From Barnesiella sp. An22 (lineage in GTDB: Bacteria > Bacteroidota > Bacteroidia > Bacteroidales > Barnesiellaceae): a stretch of 64,000 nucleotides of DNA. The notes beneath the pieces are model-generated. The model was not told where the DNA came from, did not search any database, and was given only the letters and a program-made list of their open reading frames with translations. The stretch covers positions 124,001 to 188,000 of the forward strand of contig NZ_NFJR01000003.1 in NCBI RefSeq assembly GCF_002159975.1. Direction: 5' to 3'. This document shows positions 1 to 9,714 of this stretch, one piece after another. The translations under genes and the position numbers were made by a program. How positions within the stretch are numbered: the stretch's first letter is position 1; each line of letters starts with the position of its first letter.

Positions 1-587
1 CCATACTTATCCAGTTCGGTAATCTGTTTCAGGGTCATCTCCTCGATTACGATTTTCGAGGGGTCGGGGTTGCCGATTTTCTGGATATGTTTCATAGCCA
101 GCGTGTAGGGAATACGACCCGGCTCTTCGCGTATCTTGTTGTCGTTGCGGTATCCGCGCACACCCAGTTGGGGAGCACCGGCATAGCGGCCCAATACCAG
201 ACCATTGCAGCGGATGGCTACCACCTGACCGATGGGGAGCATGCCCGACAGGCTGCCGGCATCGACCGACACCTTCAGACAGGTGTGGTCGTCCTCGAGG
301 CTCTGAATCACAAAGTATTTATACACGTTGCCGGCACGGTCGTCGGTGATGATGCGGCCGCGTACCACGATGTCGTTGGGCGAATCGATGGTGTCGATTG
401 TAAACAGCCCCTCTTTCGTATCGAAATTCTCGATAAGGTCTTTGATGGTCACCGTCTGAGCCCAAGCCTCGGCGCTGCCCTCGGGCACGGTGGCAATCTC
501 CTCGGGTATGGCATCGAACTCTTTTTCACACGCCGTAAACATCGTCAGGGCGAGCAGTACGGCTCCGATATATTTCAGTTGTTTCAT
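1..587 (-). CDS. DUF5689-type lipoprotein, C-terminus cut by window edge
   Basis: The reverse strand reads an open frame from the ATG at 587 to the window edge with no stop, so at least 195 residues are present and the C-terminus is missing. The protein starts with a short hydrophobic segment ending in the lipobox LTMFTAC, so it should be a lipoprotein. The region around residues 45-150 (TIKDLIENF, VRGRIITDDRAGNVYKYFVIQ, LGRYAGAPQLGVRG) resembles the OB-fold-like DUF5689 domain found in Bacteroidetes surface lipoproteins. It lies 24 bases downstream of the TonB-dependent receptor and is very likely cotranscribed with it. The exact ligand is unknown. Family assignment is from remembered sequence pattern, not a search. 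Confidence 0.8.
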   Translation of the reverse strand, partial: MKQLKYIGAVLLALTMFTACEKEFDAIPEEIATVPEGSAEAWAQTVTIKDLIENFDTKEGLFTIDTIDSPNDIVVRGRIITDDRAGNVYKYFVIQSLEDDHTCLKVSVDAGSLSGMLPIGQVVAIRCNGLVLGRYAGAPQLGVRGYRNDNKIREEPGRIPYTLAMKHIQKIGNPDPSKIVIEEMTLKQITELDKY

Positions 588-611
588 ATCTATATCTCTT
601 GTATGGGTTGA

Positions 612-3600
612 TTAAAATTTGAAACCTACGTTGAGGAACATGTTGAAGCCCCAGGCGTAATAGTATTTGTTGGGGAACTTGTCGACCGACTGAATATCCT
701 TGGTCACACTCTTGTTGTCGCGGCTTACACGGCCCTGTTGATAACCGCCGGTTATCATGCCGGTGTTGTTGAGGATATTGTTCAGGCTCAAGTTGATGTT
801 GAGCTGTTGCTTGCGGTTGTTGAGGTAGATGAGTTTACCGATCGAGGCATCGAGCATGAACCCGCCTTTGAGTTTCTCTTGCGACCCGATCATCTCTTTC
901 TGGTTGTAGAGCTTCACGATGTCCGAACCGTCGCCTCCCGATACGTTTTGCAACAGTACCGGTTTGCCCGTGTTCTGGTCGAAGCCCCATACCATCGAGG
1001 TCTGACCGTTCTTGTCGATACCGATGATGCGGTAGCCGTTGTAGTATTGTTCCAGACCTACCTCGTTGGGATATTTGCCGCCATACATGTTCATGTGGGT
1101 GAAACGCGAGGGCGAGAAGTCGAGATAGTTGTTGTCGAAGTACGAGAGAGTCACATCGGCAAACCACATCTTGGGGTGGAAGTAGTCGATGGTGATGCTG
1201 GCGGCCAGTTGCGGACCGTTGCTCACATGCAGACCCTCGGTGTATACCCGCTCGGTGTAGTCGGTCGAGGGAGCACGGCCGTCGACAATCACGGGCAACT
1301 GCTCGGTGAAGAGGTTCATGCCGTTCTCGGCGCTCATCGTACCCCAGCAGTTGTTGGTGTATTTGTAGCTGGCATAGGTACCGGCAGCCGACACGGTGAA
1401 GCTGTTGTTGAGTTTCACGCTCACACCGGCCTCGACACCCATGTGACGTTTGTTCACGCCCGAGAGGGTGTGGTTCACATAGGTACGGAACTCGTCGTGG
1501 TAGTAACCCGAGCTCTCCACTCCGTCGCGGAACTCGGTGAAGAATGCCGTTACACGACCTTTTACCACCGACGTATTCAGTTGATAGGTAAGGTCTCCCG
1601 AGAAGACTTTCTCCGATTTCAGACCCCGTATCTGCGTATCCTTCACACGGGGAGCCACATAGGCATAACCGGCCAACGGGGCACGCGACTCGGCCAGAGC
1701 GTTGAACGACAAACGGTTGTGACCGTCAATCTTGTACACGATACCGGCCTTGATACTGGGATCTACAAAATAGAGCTGTTTGCCGAAACCTTTCGACTGG
1801 GCACCGATAACCTCGGCACGACCGTTACGCATCAAACCTTCGCGTTGGAACGAGGTGTAGGACAACCGAGCGGCATAGTAGATGTCGAAGAGCGGTAACT
1901 TCCAGTCGTTCTGGGCAAATACCGAAGCCTTGATGACGTGCATGTTGTAGTTGTAACCGAATACGTCGCCCTTGCGCACAGCCTTGTTGGGGTTGTCCAC
2001 ATCGTTTTGTATGATGGTGAGGTTGTCGGTAAAGTCGCGCTCGGCAAACTGGTCGATGTCTATCCACTGGTTACCGCCCAGCAGGTCGTCGACCGTCTTG
2101 TAGTGCATGCCCTTGGCATACTTGGCCTCAACGCCGGCAGTAAGTTTCAGCTTGCTGTTCAGCTGGTTGGTATAGAGGAAGTTCAAGGGAATCTCCATCA
2201 AGTCGTTGTGACGACGTTCCAAAATGTACTTGGCGCTACCGTTAGGGTTCACCACGTTGTTGGTGTAGTTGGCGCTGTACATGGCATCCCAGTTGATTTG
2301 CGTAATGTCGGGATCACCGGCACGCCACAGGTCGGCCAGTTGGTTGGCCAAGTCTTTGTTTACCTCGCCGTAGTAGGCGTTATATACATCGTCGGGACCG
2401 TTTACACCCAACTGATAGTATTGCCAGCTGGGCAGGTTGCGGTAGTAGTCGGGACGGGGGTCGGGCGCATTGTAGAACGAAATGGCCGAGTTGCTGTACA
2501 TACTGTAGTGGAAACCCAAGCCGGCAGCCAGGTTGCTGCGGTCGTCGATTTTCCAATCCCAGTTGAAGATAGCGGTGGGGTCGTAGCTGTGTACGATACG
2601 CGAGTTGCGTTTCTCGCCGTTCTGATAGCCCCAGTAGGGGTTGTAATAGATACCGCGGTAGTCATAGACCTCTTGCGATACGGCAGCCGATTGAGCCCGT
2701 TTGGTAGGAGCACCGAAGGTTGTAAAGGCAAACCGATGATTGTCGAGCACCTTTTCGGCAGCAAGGAAGTAACCGAACGAGTTGTAGAACGTACCCTCGG
2801 TGCGACCCTCGTCGGCCCAGCGGTAAACGACCGACCCGGTGAAGGCCCAGCCGTTATCCATGATACCGGTCGAGTGGATGGCCTGTCCGCGCAGTTTGTA
2901 AGCACGGTTGGTATAGGCGGCGTTCACGTTGGTACCGGCGGCATAGCTGGTGGCGCGGGTGTTGATGTTGGTCGTTCCACCCAGCGAACCGAAGGCATAG
3001 CCCGGCATCTCGAGACCGTTCACAGCATCCTTGTTGCGCATGGCGTTGTTCAAGCCACCCAGACTCGAGTAGTTGAAACGACCACGCTCCAGGTCGTTGA
3101 AATTAACCCCGTTGATATAGGTCGACGACTCCCGTTGCTCGTAACCGCGCACATTGAAGCGCATGGGGCTGTAGGAGTAGCTGGCAGCCTGCAGATAGAC
3201 ATCGTCGGCTGCACCCGACAGATACGAAGCCGATTGGGAAGCAGCGCTGCCCTCTTCGTCGAACATCGACTCGTCGAGTTCAAAGATATTATCCTCGAGG
3301 GCCTGTTGGTTGAGCGACTCGTCGGCACGCTTTTCGTCGAGCGTCATGTTCAGGGTATTGTCTCCCTGCTCCACTACATAATCGACCGAATGAACCTTGT
3401 AGTCCGCAGCTGTAAAGACAACCGAAACGGCTCCTTCACGCACTCGCTTCAACTCATATTTACCATCCAGATCTGTAATTGCCGACGATTTCCGTATCGT
3501 CACTTTCACATTCGCAATAGGTTTGTTTGTTTCATAGTCAACGACAACGCCTCTCACCGTCGCGGCCTGCACCAGGGCAGGTACCAGAAGAAGCAATGCC

Positions 3601-3626
3601 ATCAATAACCATTGTTTACGATTCAT
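612..3626 (-). CDS. TonB-dependent receptor with carboxypeptidase-like regulatory domain
   Basis: A 1004-residue outer-membrane receptor. It has a signal peptide ending near AQA at residue 22, a carboxypeptidase-regulatory-like beta-sandwich at about 23-95 (VRGVVVDYETNKPIANVKV), an acidic linker, a plug region around 150-230 (FNVRGYEQRESSTYING) and a long beta-barrel ending in the aromatic NVGFKF. The plug is not of the classic SusC type and no SusD follows. The downstream partner is a DUF5689 lipoprotein, and a secreted nuclease/phosphatase-family gene is divergent upstream. This set suggests uptake of a product released outside the cell, perhaps from nucleic acids or organic phosphates; that substrate is an inference. 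Confidence 0.9.
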   Translation of the reverse strand: MNRKQWLLMALLLLVPALVQAATVRGVVVDYETNKPIANVKVTIRKSSAITDLDGKYELKRVREGAVSVVFTAADYKVHSVDYVVEQGDNTLNMTLDEKRADESLNQQALEDNIFELDESMFDEEGSAASQSASYLSGAADDVYLQAASYSYSPMRFNVRGYEQRESSTYINGVNFNDLERGRFNYSSLGGLNNAMRNKDAVNGLEMPGYAFGSLGGTTNINTRATSYAAGTNVNAAYTNRAYKLRGQAIHSTGIMDNGWAFTGSVVYRWADEGRTEGTFYNSFGYFLAAEKVLDNHRFAFTTFGAPTKRAQSAAVSQEVYDYRGIYYNPYWGYQNGEKRNSRIVHSYDPTAIFNWDWKIDDRSNLAAGLGFHYSMYSNSAISFYNAPDPRPDYYRNLPSWQYYQLGVNGPDDVYNAYYGEVNKDLANQLADLWRAGDPDITQINWDAMYSANYTNNVVNPNGSAKYILERRHNDLMEIPLNFLYTNQLNSKLKLTAGVEAKYAKGMHYKTVDDLLGGNQWIDIDQFAERDFTDNLTIIQNDVDNPNKAVRKGDVFGYNYNMHVIKASVFAQNDWKLPLFDIYYAARLSYTSFQREGLMRNGRAEVIGAQSKGFGKQLYFVDPSIKAGIVYKIDGHNRLSFNALAESRAPLAGYAYVAPRVKDTQIRGLKSEKVFSGDLTYQLNTSVVKGRVTAFFTEFRDGVESSGYYHDEFRTYVNHTLSGVNKRHMGVEAGVSVKLNNSFTVSAAGTYASYKYTNNCWGTMSAENGMNLFTEQLPVIVDGRAPSTDYTERVYTEGLHVSNGPQLAASITIDYFHPKMWFADVTLSYFDNNYLDFSPSRFTHMNMYGGKYPNEVGLEQYYNGYRIIGIDKNGQTSMVWGFDQNTGKPVLLQNVSGGDGSDIVKLYNQKEMIGSQEKLKGGFMLDASIGKLIYLNNRKQQLNINLSLNNILNNTGMITGGYQQGRVSRDNKSVTKDIQSVDKFPNKYYYAWGFNMFLNVGFKF

Positions 3627-4168
3627 TACATCAAAAGGTTTAATTATATATTGTGTTATCTGTGTTTACACCCTTCATTTATCGTCCCTTTCCACCTCAA
3701 AAAATGGGAGAGGAAAGGAATTTGCAAATTAAAAGATTATTTTTCATTATACAAACATCTACGAAAGGAATATTTTATTACAATCGTGTTAAATTGTAAT
3801 CCCTTAGCCCCCTCGTTTTGTGTACAAATGGAAAGCTCGAAGGCCAAATCGATTAAATTTCAAACCCTTAATCTATCACTCTGCCAGAAACCTGCAACTC
3901 TATGCACAAAACGGAATCTTATGCATTCTCTTCGGCTCACAGTTTGTTACGTTTTGCCCCGGCACCTTTAGTCGAACCTATAACAATTTATATTTCAAAT
4001 ATTTAAAAATCACGCACAACAGATTTCCGCCTCCCGGTATCCTGGTTTCTTCTCATTTGTAGCAGAGATTTATCCCCAAAAATTTCGCATATTTCCCAAA
4101 TTGAACTATCTTGCAGCCCATTTAATCCAAAATTGAAAATTTCAAAAACAAAAAATTTCACACACGCT
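3627..4168. other. AT-rich divergent intergenic region
   Basis: About 540 bases separate the TonB receptor from the divergent EEP-family gene. The stretch is AT-rich with poly-A and poly-T runs and should hold both promoters. The only promoter-like element I see is TATCTTGC at 4107-4114, one T short of the Bacteroidetes -7 box, about 55 bases before the EEP start. Two short open frames on the plus strand here have no recognisable product and are probably chance. No RNA structure stands out. Confidence 0.5.
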
Positions 4169-5230
4169 ATGAAAAAAATAGGACTGTTGCTACTTGCCGT
4201 ATTGTTATTGGGCTCGACTGTTTCACAAGCTCAAACGCCAAAGAAACACTTTGCCATATACGCCGTAGCCTTCTACAACCTCGAAAACCTGTTCGACACC
4301 ATCAACGACCCCGCCACAAACGACGAGGAGTTTACCCCTTCGGGCTCTTACCGCTGGGGCGGATTGAAATACCGCAACAAACTGAACAACCTCGCTTTTG
4401 CCATCAGCAACTTTGCCACCGACAACACCAGCCCCTTCAAGCTGAAAAACGGCCCGGCCGTAATCGGTGTTTCCGAAGTGGAGAATCAACAGGTGCTCGA
4501 AGACCTCATCCACACCGGCAAGCTGGCTCAACGCAACTATGGTATCGTGCACTACGATTCGCCCGATGCCCGGGGTATCGACGTGGGCCTCATCTACGAC
4601 AAAGACCAGTTTACGGTCGAGTCGAGCAGCAGTGCCCGACTCCACTCCCAAGAGTTCCCCAACCTCCTCACCCGCGACCAACTGGTGGTATCGGGCCGCT
4701 TGGCCGGTGAGCGCGTGCACTTCATCGTAAACCACTGGCCCTCGCGCCTGGGCGGTGAAAAACAGTCGAGCCCCAAACGCGAGGCCGCTGCCGCTCTCAC
4801 CAAACATCTGGCCGACTCGCTGCTGGCTGCCGACCCCGATTCGAAGGTCATCATCATGGGCGACCTCAACGACGACCCCACCAACAACAGCTGCAAGGTG
4901 GTACTGGGCGCCAAGAAGAAACAACAGGAGGTGAAACCCGGCGGATTCTTCAACACCATGTGGGAGATGTACGACCGCGGTATCGGCACACTGGCCTACA
5001 ACGGTGCCTGGAACCTCTTTGACCAGATTATCATCTCGTCCAATCTGGTAGGGAAAGACCGCTCGACCCTGAAGTATATCCGCTCCGAGGTCTTCAACCG
5101 CGACTTCCTCAAACAGAAAGAGGGCAAATACAAAGGGTATCCTCTGCGCACCCACGCCGCCGGTGCCTACCTGAACGGTTACAGCGACCACTTCCCCACC
5201 CTCATCTACCTGGCCAAAGAGGTAGAATAA
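4169..5230 (+). CDS. Secreted endonuclease/exonuclease/phosphatase family protein
   Basis: A 353-residue exported enzyme of the EEP superfamily. The chosen start (MKKIGLLLLAVLL) gives a clean signal peptide ending at AQA; an in-frame ATG 36 bases upstream would add a polar extension and is less likely. The catalytic pattern is complete: FYNLENLFDT near the N-terminus, SEVEN (metal-binding Glu), NHWPSR, MGDLNDDPTN and the terminal SDHFPT. These are the metal and phosphate-binding residues of the fold, which cleaves phosphodiesters or phosphomonoesters. Being divergent from a TonB receptor and DUF5689 lipoprotein, it may release substrate for them. It could act on DNA, RNA or a lipid phosphate; the sequence does not decide. 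Confidence 0.88.
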   Translation: MKKIGLLLLAVLLLGSTVSQAQTPKKHFAIYAVAFYNLENLFDTINDPATNDEEFTPSGSYRWGGLKYRNKLNNLAFAISNFATDNTSPFKLKNGPAVIGVSEVENQQVLEDLIHTGKLAQRNYGIVHYDSPDARGIDVGLIYDKDQFTVESSSSARLHSQEFPNLLTRDQLVVSGRLAGERVHFIVNHWPSRLGGEKQSSPKREAAAALTKHLADSLLAADPDSKVIIMGDLNDDPTNNSCKVVLGAKKKQQEVKPGGFFNTMWEMYDRGIGTLAYNGAWNLFDQIIISSNLVGKDRSTLKYIRSEVFNRDFLKQKEGKYKGYPLRTHAAGAYLNGYSDHFPTLIYLAKEVE

Positions 5231-5275
5231 TTTCTCCCGACTCTCCTATATAATATATAGTATGTAGTATGAATA

Positions 5276-5315
5276 CACGAAGAGCCGCAGCGACGCTGCG
5301 GCTCTTCGTGCTTTT
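5276..5315. terminator. Bidirectional intrinsic terminator
   Basis: A near-perfect inverted repeat (CACGAAGAGCCGCAGC and its complement) forms a 16-17 bp stem with a minimal loop, followed by CTTTT. It sits between two convergent genes and probably stops both. Confidence 0.85.
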
Positions 5316-5336
5316 ACCGTCATACCGGGTCTGCTG

Positions 5337-6218
5337 TCACAACGCCACGCGACGAGCTACCCGTCGGCCGTGCGACGAAAGGGCCACGATATAGATGCCC
5401 GAGGGATAGTCGCTCACCGGTATCGACACCTGCGTCTCGCCCGAGAGATAGGCGCACCAGAGCACACGTCCCGAAAGGTCGAGCAACTCGACCACCTCGA
5501 ACTCGCCCTCGGCACAGGTAATCTCGAGCCGGTCGCCCTGGCGGGCCATGCGCCAACTATCGTTATCGATTTCGTCCACTCCGCTGTAACAGGGGTCGTT
5601 GGCAGCATCGGCCGTGGCATACTCTACCGTACCGTCGGGAGCCTGGGCATAGACCAGCCGGTCGTGCGTGTCGAAACCACTCGTTTCGCCCGAGCAACCC
5701 GGTCGCAACCAGTCGCCCTCTTCCACACCCAGCCCCTCGATCCACAGCACCGAGCCATCGGCCCAAAAGCGTTGCCGCAAGGTATTGCCCACCTCGATGG
5801 TATCAATCCGGCTGATGGTAGAGTTTACCTGGGTTTGGGTCATCCAGTCGAAGTGAGCCACCGCCTCGCCCACCTTGACCCCGAAGTCGTAAATCAGAAA
5901 CTCGTGGCTATACAGATTCTCGACCGGCATCAGCTCCTGGTTAAAAGTGATGTAAACCTTCTTGTCGGCCTCGCGCACAAAGGCCAGGTTCTCGTCGGCC
6001 GTAGGTTCACAGCCCTGGAAGGTATAAAACCGCTTGTACGACTCGCCGTTCACCACGGTGTCGCCCTGAATGAGATTGCGGTAATAGCTCTTGCCAAAGA
6101 GTTCTTGAGAATAGCCCCACTCGGCACCGTCGCGTACCAGGGGCACATAGGCATACTCGGCCGACTGCGCCAGCCCCATCGAGCCCCACACGAGGGCCCA
6201 CCACATGATTTTTCGCAT
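5337..6218 (-). CDS. Secreted protein with C-terminal type IX-like sorting domain
   Basis: A 293-residue protein with a signal peptide (MRKIMWWALVWGSMGLAQSA) and no enzyme motif that I recognise. The body is rich in aromatic and acidic residues and alternates like a beta-structured protein. The last 70 residues (VVELLDLSGRVLW, SDYPSGIYIVAL, GRRVARRVAL) match the pattern of the C-terminal domain that directs Bacteroidetes proteins through the type IX system or anchors them. It stands alone between convergent and divergent neighbours. The function is unknown. Confidence 0.7.
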   Translation of the reverse strand: MRKIMWWALVWGSMGLAQSAEYAYVPLVRDGAEWGYSQELFGKSYYRNLIQGDTVVNGESYKRFYTFQGCEPTADENLAFVREADKKVYITFNQELMPVENLYSHEFLIYDFGVKVGEAVAHFDWMTQTQVNSTISRIDTIEVGNTLRQRFWADGSVLWIEGLGVEEGDWLRPGCSGETSGFDTHDRLVYAQAPDGTVEYATADAANDPCYSGVDEIDNDSWRMARQGDRLEITCAEGEFEVVELLDLSGRVLWCAYLSGETQVSIPVSDYPSGIYIVALSSHGRRVARRVAL

Positions 6219-6343
6219 AACTACACTATATTTTAGATTGGGTCTAATGTACCGTTGGGGTAAATTTACACCATATTCACAAGAATACCTACCCCATGCC
6301 CCCTTTTTATCAATCTGGCTTTAAACTCTTTTCAAACAAAAAC

Positions 6344-6375
6344 ATTGCGTTTATCGCCGGTTTGGCATTACTTTG
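6344..6375 (+). promoter_or_regulatory. Candidate promoter of the SBF transporter gene
   Basis: ATTG, 20 bases, then TTACTTTG, close to the Bacteroidetes consensus TTTG-N20-TAnnTTTG, ending 28 bases before the chosen start. One mismatch in each box. Confidence 0.45.
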
Positions 6376-6403
6376 CAAAAATTTCCCAAAAGAGGTATTG
6401 TCC

Positions 6404-7321
6404 ATGTCACCCAAAGCCAAGACTTATATGCTGCCCACGGCCATGATTGCCGGGAGTGTAGCCGGCTATCTGTTCCCCCGGGCCATTGCCTACTGGGCCA
6501 CCCTGCTGGCACCCTGCCTCATCTTTGCCATGCTGCTGGTCACCTATTGCAAAATCTCCATCAAAGAGCTGAGCATCAAACCCCTGCACTGGGGGCTACT
6601 CTCCATACAGATTATCGGCGGGCTTATAGTCTTCGGAGCTCTCTACTTCTGGGACCCCATCATTGCCGAAGGTACCTTCATCTGCCTCTTCTGCCCTACG
6701 GCGACGGCGGCCCCCGTCATCACCGGCATGCTGGGCGGCAGCGTATCCACGCTGGTCTCCTACAGTCTGGTCAGCAACCTGGCCGTGGCATTGCTCTCGC
6801 CTCTCATCTTTGCCTTCATGGGTGTACATGCCGACATCTCGTTTGTCGACTCCTTCCTCATCATCTGCAGCAAGGTACTGCCGCTGCTCATCTTGCCTCT
6901 GGTCATCGCCCTCGTACTGCAACGATTCTTCCCCCGCATACACAACGAGTTGAAGAACCGGCAGGCCCTCTCGTTCTACATGTGGGCCGTATCGCTTTTC
7001 CTCGTAGTGGGCAAAGCGGTCACCTTTATCATCGAACAAGGTTGGGAATCGGTACCTTTCGAAATTGCCATCGCGCTGCTTTCGCTCGTGGCCTGTGTAG
7101 GGCAGTTCTATCTGGGTCGTAAAATCGGCGGGAAATATGGCGACAAAATATCGGGAGCCCAGGGTCTGGGTCAGAAGAATACGGTGCTGGCCATCTGGAT
7201 GGCTCTGACTTACCTCTCGCCCATCACCTCGATAGGTCCAGCCTCGTACATCATCTGGCAAAACAGCATCAACAGCTACCAGCTCTACCTGAAAGAGAAA
7301 CGCGCAGCGGCCCACCGATAA
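6404..7321 (+). CDS. Bile acid:sodium symporter (SBF) family transporter
   Basis: A 305-residue integral membrane protein with about nine to ten hydrophobic segments. FCPTATAAPVITGMLGG and GQKNTVLAIWMALTYLSP match the two conserved core motifs of the BASS/SBF fold, which carry the sodium and substrate sites. I start it at MSPKAKTYM because a promoter-like element lies just upstream; a longer frame from 6296 would overlap that element. Bacterial members move organic acids such as pantoate, keto acids or bile acids; the substrate cannot be read from the sequence. The gene is probably a single unit, convergent with rmuC. Confidence 0.8.
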   Translation: MSPKAKTYMLPTAMIAGSVAGYLFPRAIAYWATLLAPCLIFAMLLVTYCKISIKELSIKPLHWGLLSIQIIGGLIVFGALYFWDPIIAEGTFICLFCPTATAAPVITGMLGGSVSTLVSYSLVSNLAVALLSPLIFAFMGVHADISFVDSFLIICSKVLPLLILPLVIALVLQRFFPRIHNELKNRQALSFYMWAVSLFLVVGKAVTFIIEQGWESVPFEIAIALLSLVACVGQFYLGRKIGGKYGDKISGAQGLGQKNTVLAIWMALTYLSPITSIGPASYIIWQNSINSYQLYLKEKRAAAHR

Positions 7322-7412
7322 CCGTCACTCCCGGTTACCACCCCGCCACGATTCCAATCGAATCACAAATGATTATTATCCCCCTCAAACAGGGGGTGGT
7401 CGCAAGCCACCG

Positions 7413-8789
7413 CTAATCGGCCGACTCGTCGTCGCCGGTCGTGGCCGGCAGGTTCTTCTTGGCCTTCACGCCCATGCCCTTGAGTTTCTCCACACGGCCT
7501 ATCAGGTTGCCCGTACCGTTCTTCAACTTCTTCATCGCCTCGCCATAGGTGGTGTTGGCCGCCCCCAACGCCTTGCCAATCTTCTCCATGTCGTCGATGA
7601 AGCCCACAAACTTGTCGTACAGTTTGCCCGCCTCCTCGGCTATATCGATGGCGTGACGCGTCTGCTTGTCGCGCTGCCACAAGTCGGCCACCAGCTTCAA
7701 AGCCGCAATCAGGTTGGTCGGGCTCAACAGCAATACCCGCCGGTCATAGGCATACTGCCACAACGAATGGTCGGCCTGCATGGCAGCCAGGTAGGCTGCC
7801 TCGTTGGGCACGAACATCATCACATGATCGCCCTTGCCCACGTAGTCCTGATAACTCTTGTTCGACAGTTCGTCGATATGTTTCTTGACCGAAGCCAGAT
7901 GCTGCTTCAGCGCGGCGGCAGCCTCTTCGGGCGTCTCGGCATTCACATAATTGACATAGGCCGTGAGCGACACCTTCGAGTCGATGACCATCTGGCGGTT
8001 GTCGCCGCCGGGGTAACGGATAATTACGTCGGGGCGCATCTTGCGGCCCTCGGCACTCTGTATCGTGTGACCCTCGTCGTCGCGCAACGTCTCCTGAATG
8101 AAATACTCGCGGTCCTTCTCCAACCCCGACTTTTCGAGAATACTCTCCAATATCATCTCGCCCCAGTCGCCCTGAATCTTCGAGTCGCCCCGCAACGCCT
8201 GGGTCAGTTGCTTGGCCTCTACACCTATGGTCTCGCTACGCTGCACCAGCTCCTTGATCTGCTCCTTCAAAGAAAACCGCTCGCGAGCCTCGCTGCTGTA
8301 GGTCTCCTCGACCGTCTTCTTGAAACCCTCGAGCCGCTCCTTCAGCGGGTTGAGCACCTCGGCCAACCGCTCCCGGTTCAACTCCGAGAAGCTCTTCGAT
8401 TTCTCCTGCAATATCTCGTTGGCCAGCACCTTGAACTCGTTGCTCATCTCCTGGCGCACCCGCTGTACCTCCTGCTTCTGCACCTCCATATTCTCGACGA
8501 GCACCTGGTTGCGTGCCTGCAAGTCGCCCTTCTCGCGATTCAGTTGCTCCCGCTCCCGACTGGCCACGTCGAGCTGCGTCTGCATCTCGGCCAACCGAGC
8601 CGTGCAACTGTTCACCTGCGCCTCGAGCACACCGTTGCGCACCCTCAACTCCTCCGCTTCGCGGGCTCTCTCACTCAAAGTCTCCTGCCAACCCTTGCGG
8701 CGCGAATTGTACAGGAACCAAAACGCCGCGGCCGCTACAACCAACGTCGCCAATATACCAATCAATACAGCCATCATCGTTATATCCAA
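7413..8789 (-). CDS. rmuC: DNA recombination protein RmuC
   Basis: A 458-residue protein with an N-terminal membrane anchor (about residues 6-27), a coiled coil of about 130 residues rich in Glu, Arg and Gln, and a C-terminal nuclease-like domain. Typical RmuC motifs are present: QGDWGEMILESILEKSGL, RPDVIIRYPGG, VIDSKVSLTAY, and VMMFVPNEAAYLAA. These belong to the PD-(D/E)XK-like core. RmuC limits DNA inversions between short inverted repeats in E. coli, which matters in Bacteroidales because they use phase-variable inversions. The next gene upstream (SGNH lipoprotein) ends 23 bases before this start on the same strand, so they may share a transcript. Confidence 0.93.
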   Translation of the reverse strand: MDITMMAVLIGILATLVVAAAAFWFLYNSRRKGWQETLSERAREAEELRVRNGVLEAQVNSCTARLAEMQTQLDVASREREQLNREKGDLQARNQVLVENMEVQKQEVQRVRQEMSNEFKVLANEILQEKSKSFSELNRERLAEVLNPLKERLEGFKKTVEETYSSEARERFSLKEQIKELVQRSETIGVEAKQLTQALRGDSKIQGDWGEMILESILEKSGLEKDREYFIQETLRDDEGHTIQSAEGRKMRPDVIIRYPGGDNRQMVIDSKVSLTAYVNYVNAETPEEAAAALKQHLASVKKHIDELSNKSYQDYVGKGDHVMMFVPNEAAYLAAMQADHSLWQYAYDRRVLLLSPTNLIAALKLVADLWQRDKQTRHAIDIAEEAGKLYDKFVGFIDDMEKIGKALGAANTTYGEAMKKLKNGTGNLIGRVEKLKGMGVKAKKNLPATTGDDESAD

Positions 8790-8812
8790 TAATTATTACA
8801 ATCCATTTATTC

Positions 8813-9679
8813 TCAATCCATCTTCAGCACCTCGATAAACCGCCGGGCTATCTGCTCAAAGCCCCTGTCTCCGGGGTGAGAAGCGACACCCTCATCGGTT
8901 GTTATCGTCTCGTATCCCTGCCAGGTCAGGGTCTTTGCTTCGACATTATCGCTATATCCCGTCACCTGCACGGTTGCCTGGTACGCTCGCCCGCCAATCG
9001 TGAAATCGATTTGCAGACGATTGTCCGGCAGCACGGCATAACGGGTATATTTCAAAGTCTGAGACGTCGGCTCCGTACGGGTCACGACAGTCCCTATCGA
9101 GCTGCTGTTGGCAGCAGAGCGAATATCGTTTATCGTAATAAGCGCCACATCGTGAGGCCGACAGGCATCCTTTATCGCCGTCGTAACCTGATTCGAAGCG
9201 TACCAGCCATACATCCACACGATACGGGCCCGAGGTGCTCCGCTTCTTATGGTCCTGACAAGCGCTCTGGCCCCTTGCACAAAAGCAGCTCGCTTGCTCT
9301 GTGTGTTTACATTCTCGCCAATCTGCACGACCACCAGATCCAAATCGTCGCTCAACCGGGGCTGCAACATGTTTTCCAACCAGGCCCTCTGCTGCTTCTC
9401 ATTCTCGCAAGCCTCAAACCCCGTCCCCGACAACCGTATGTCGGTATACGCCGGATTCTTTTCCAGAAACCGCTTCTGCAGGATAGCGTGATAATCGCAA
9501 TCCTCACAAGTCGCATTCATGCCAAAAGTACCATTACCCAACAGCAAAGAATTCCCAATAAACAGAGCCTTATCGGGAACTTCCAACTTACCTGTCGCCT
9601 TCTCTTCCCAAACGGTATCGCACGACATCGTTATAAAGAGCAAAAGAGTAAGACATAAACAACGCAAGAGACGGTTCAT
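8813..9679 (-). CDS. SGNH/GDSL-like hydrolase lipoprotein
   Basis: A 288-residue protein from the ATG at 9679. It begins with a hydrophobic stretch ending ITMSC, a plausible lipobox. KALFIGNSLLLG matches block I of the SGNH fold with GNSL in place of GDSL, VVVQIGENVN resembles block III with Asn, and SHPGDRGFEQIA supplies the C-terminal His that follows DEGVA. Together these give a Ser-His catalytic arrangement for an esterase or carbohydrate deacetylase. The start is set by a good promoter at 9715-9746; an ATG at 9706 would lie at the expected transcript start. The substrate is unknown. Confidence 0.72.
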   Translation of the reverse strand: MNRLLRCLCLTLLLFITMSCDTVWEEKATGKLEVPDKALFIGNSLLLGNGTFGMNATCEDCDYHAILQKRFLEKNPAYTDIRLSGTGFEACENEKQQRAWLENMLQPRLSDDLDLVVVQIGENVNTQSKRAAFVQGARALVRTIRSGAPRARIVWMYGWYASNQVTTAIKDACRPHDVALITINDIRSAANSSSIGTVVTRTEPTSQTLKYTRYAVLPDNRLQIDFTIGGRAYQATVQVTGYSDNVEAKTLTWQGYETITTDEGVASHPGDRGFEQIARRFIEVLKMD

Positions 9680-9714
9680 GGGACTACACGATACAACGAT
9701 ACACAATTATTTGA

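Noticed and set aside
87-611. 174-codon plus-strand open frame
   Set aside because: Antisense to the DUF5689 lipoprotein, whose lipobox and domain are clear on the other strand.
3612-4062. Two short overlapping plus-strand frames in the receptor-EEP gap
   Set aside because: AT-rich, no family pattern, and they lie where divergent promoters are expected.
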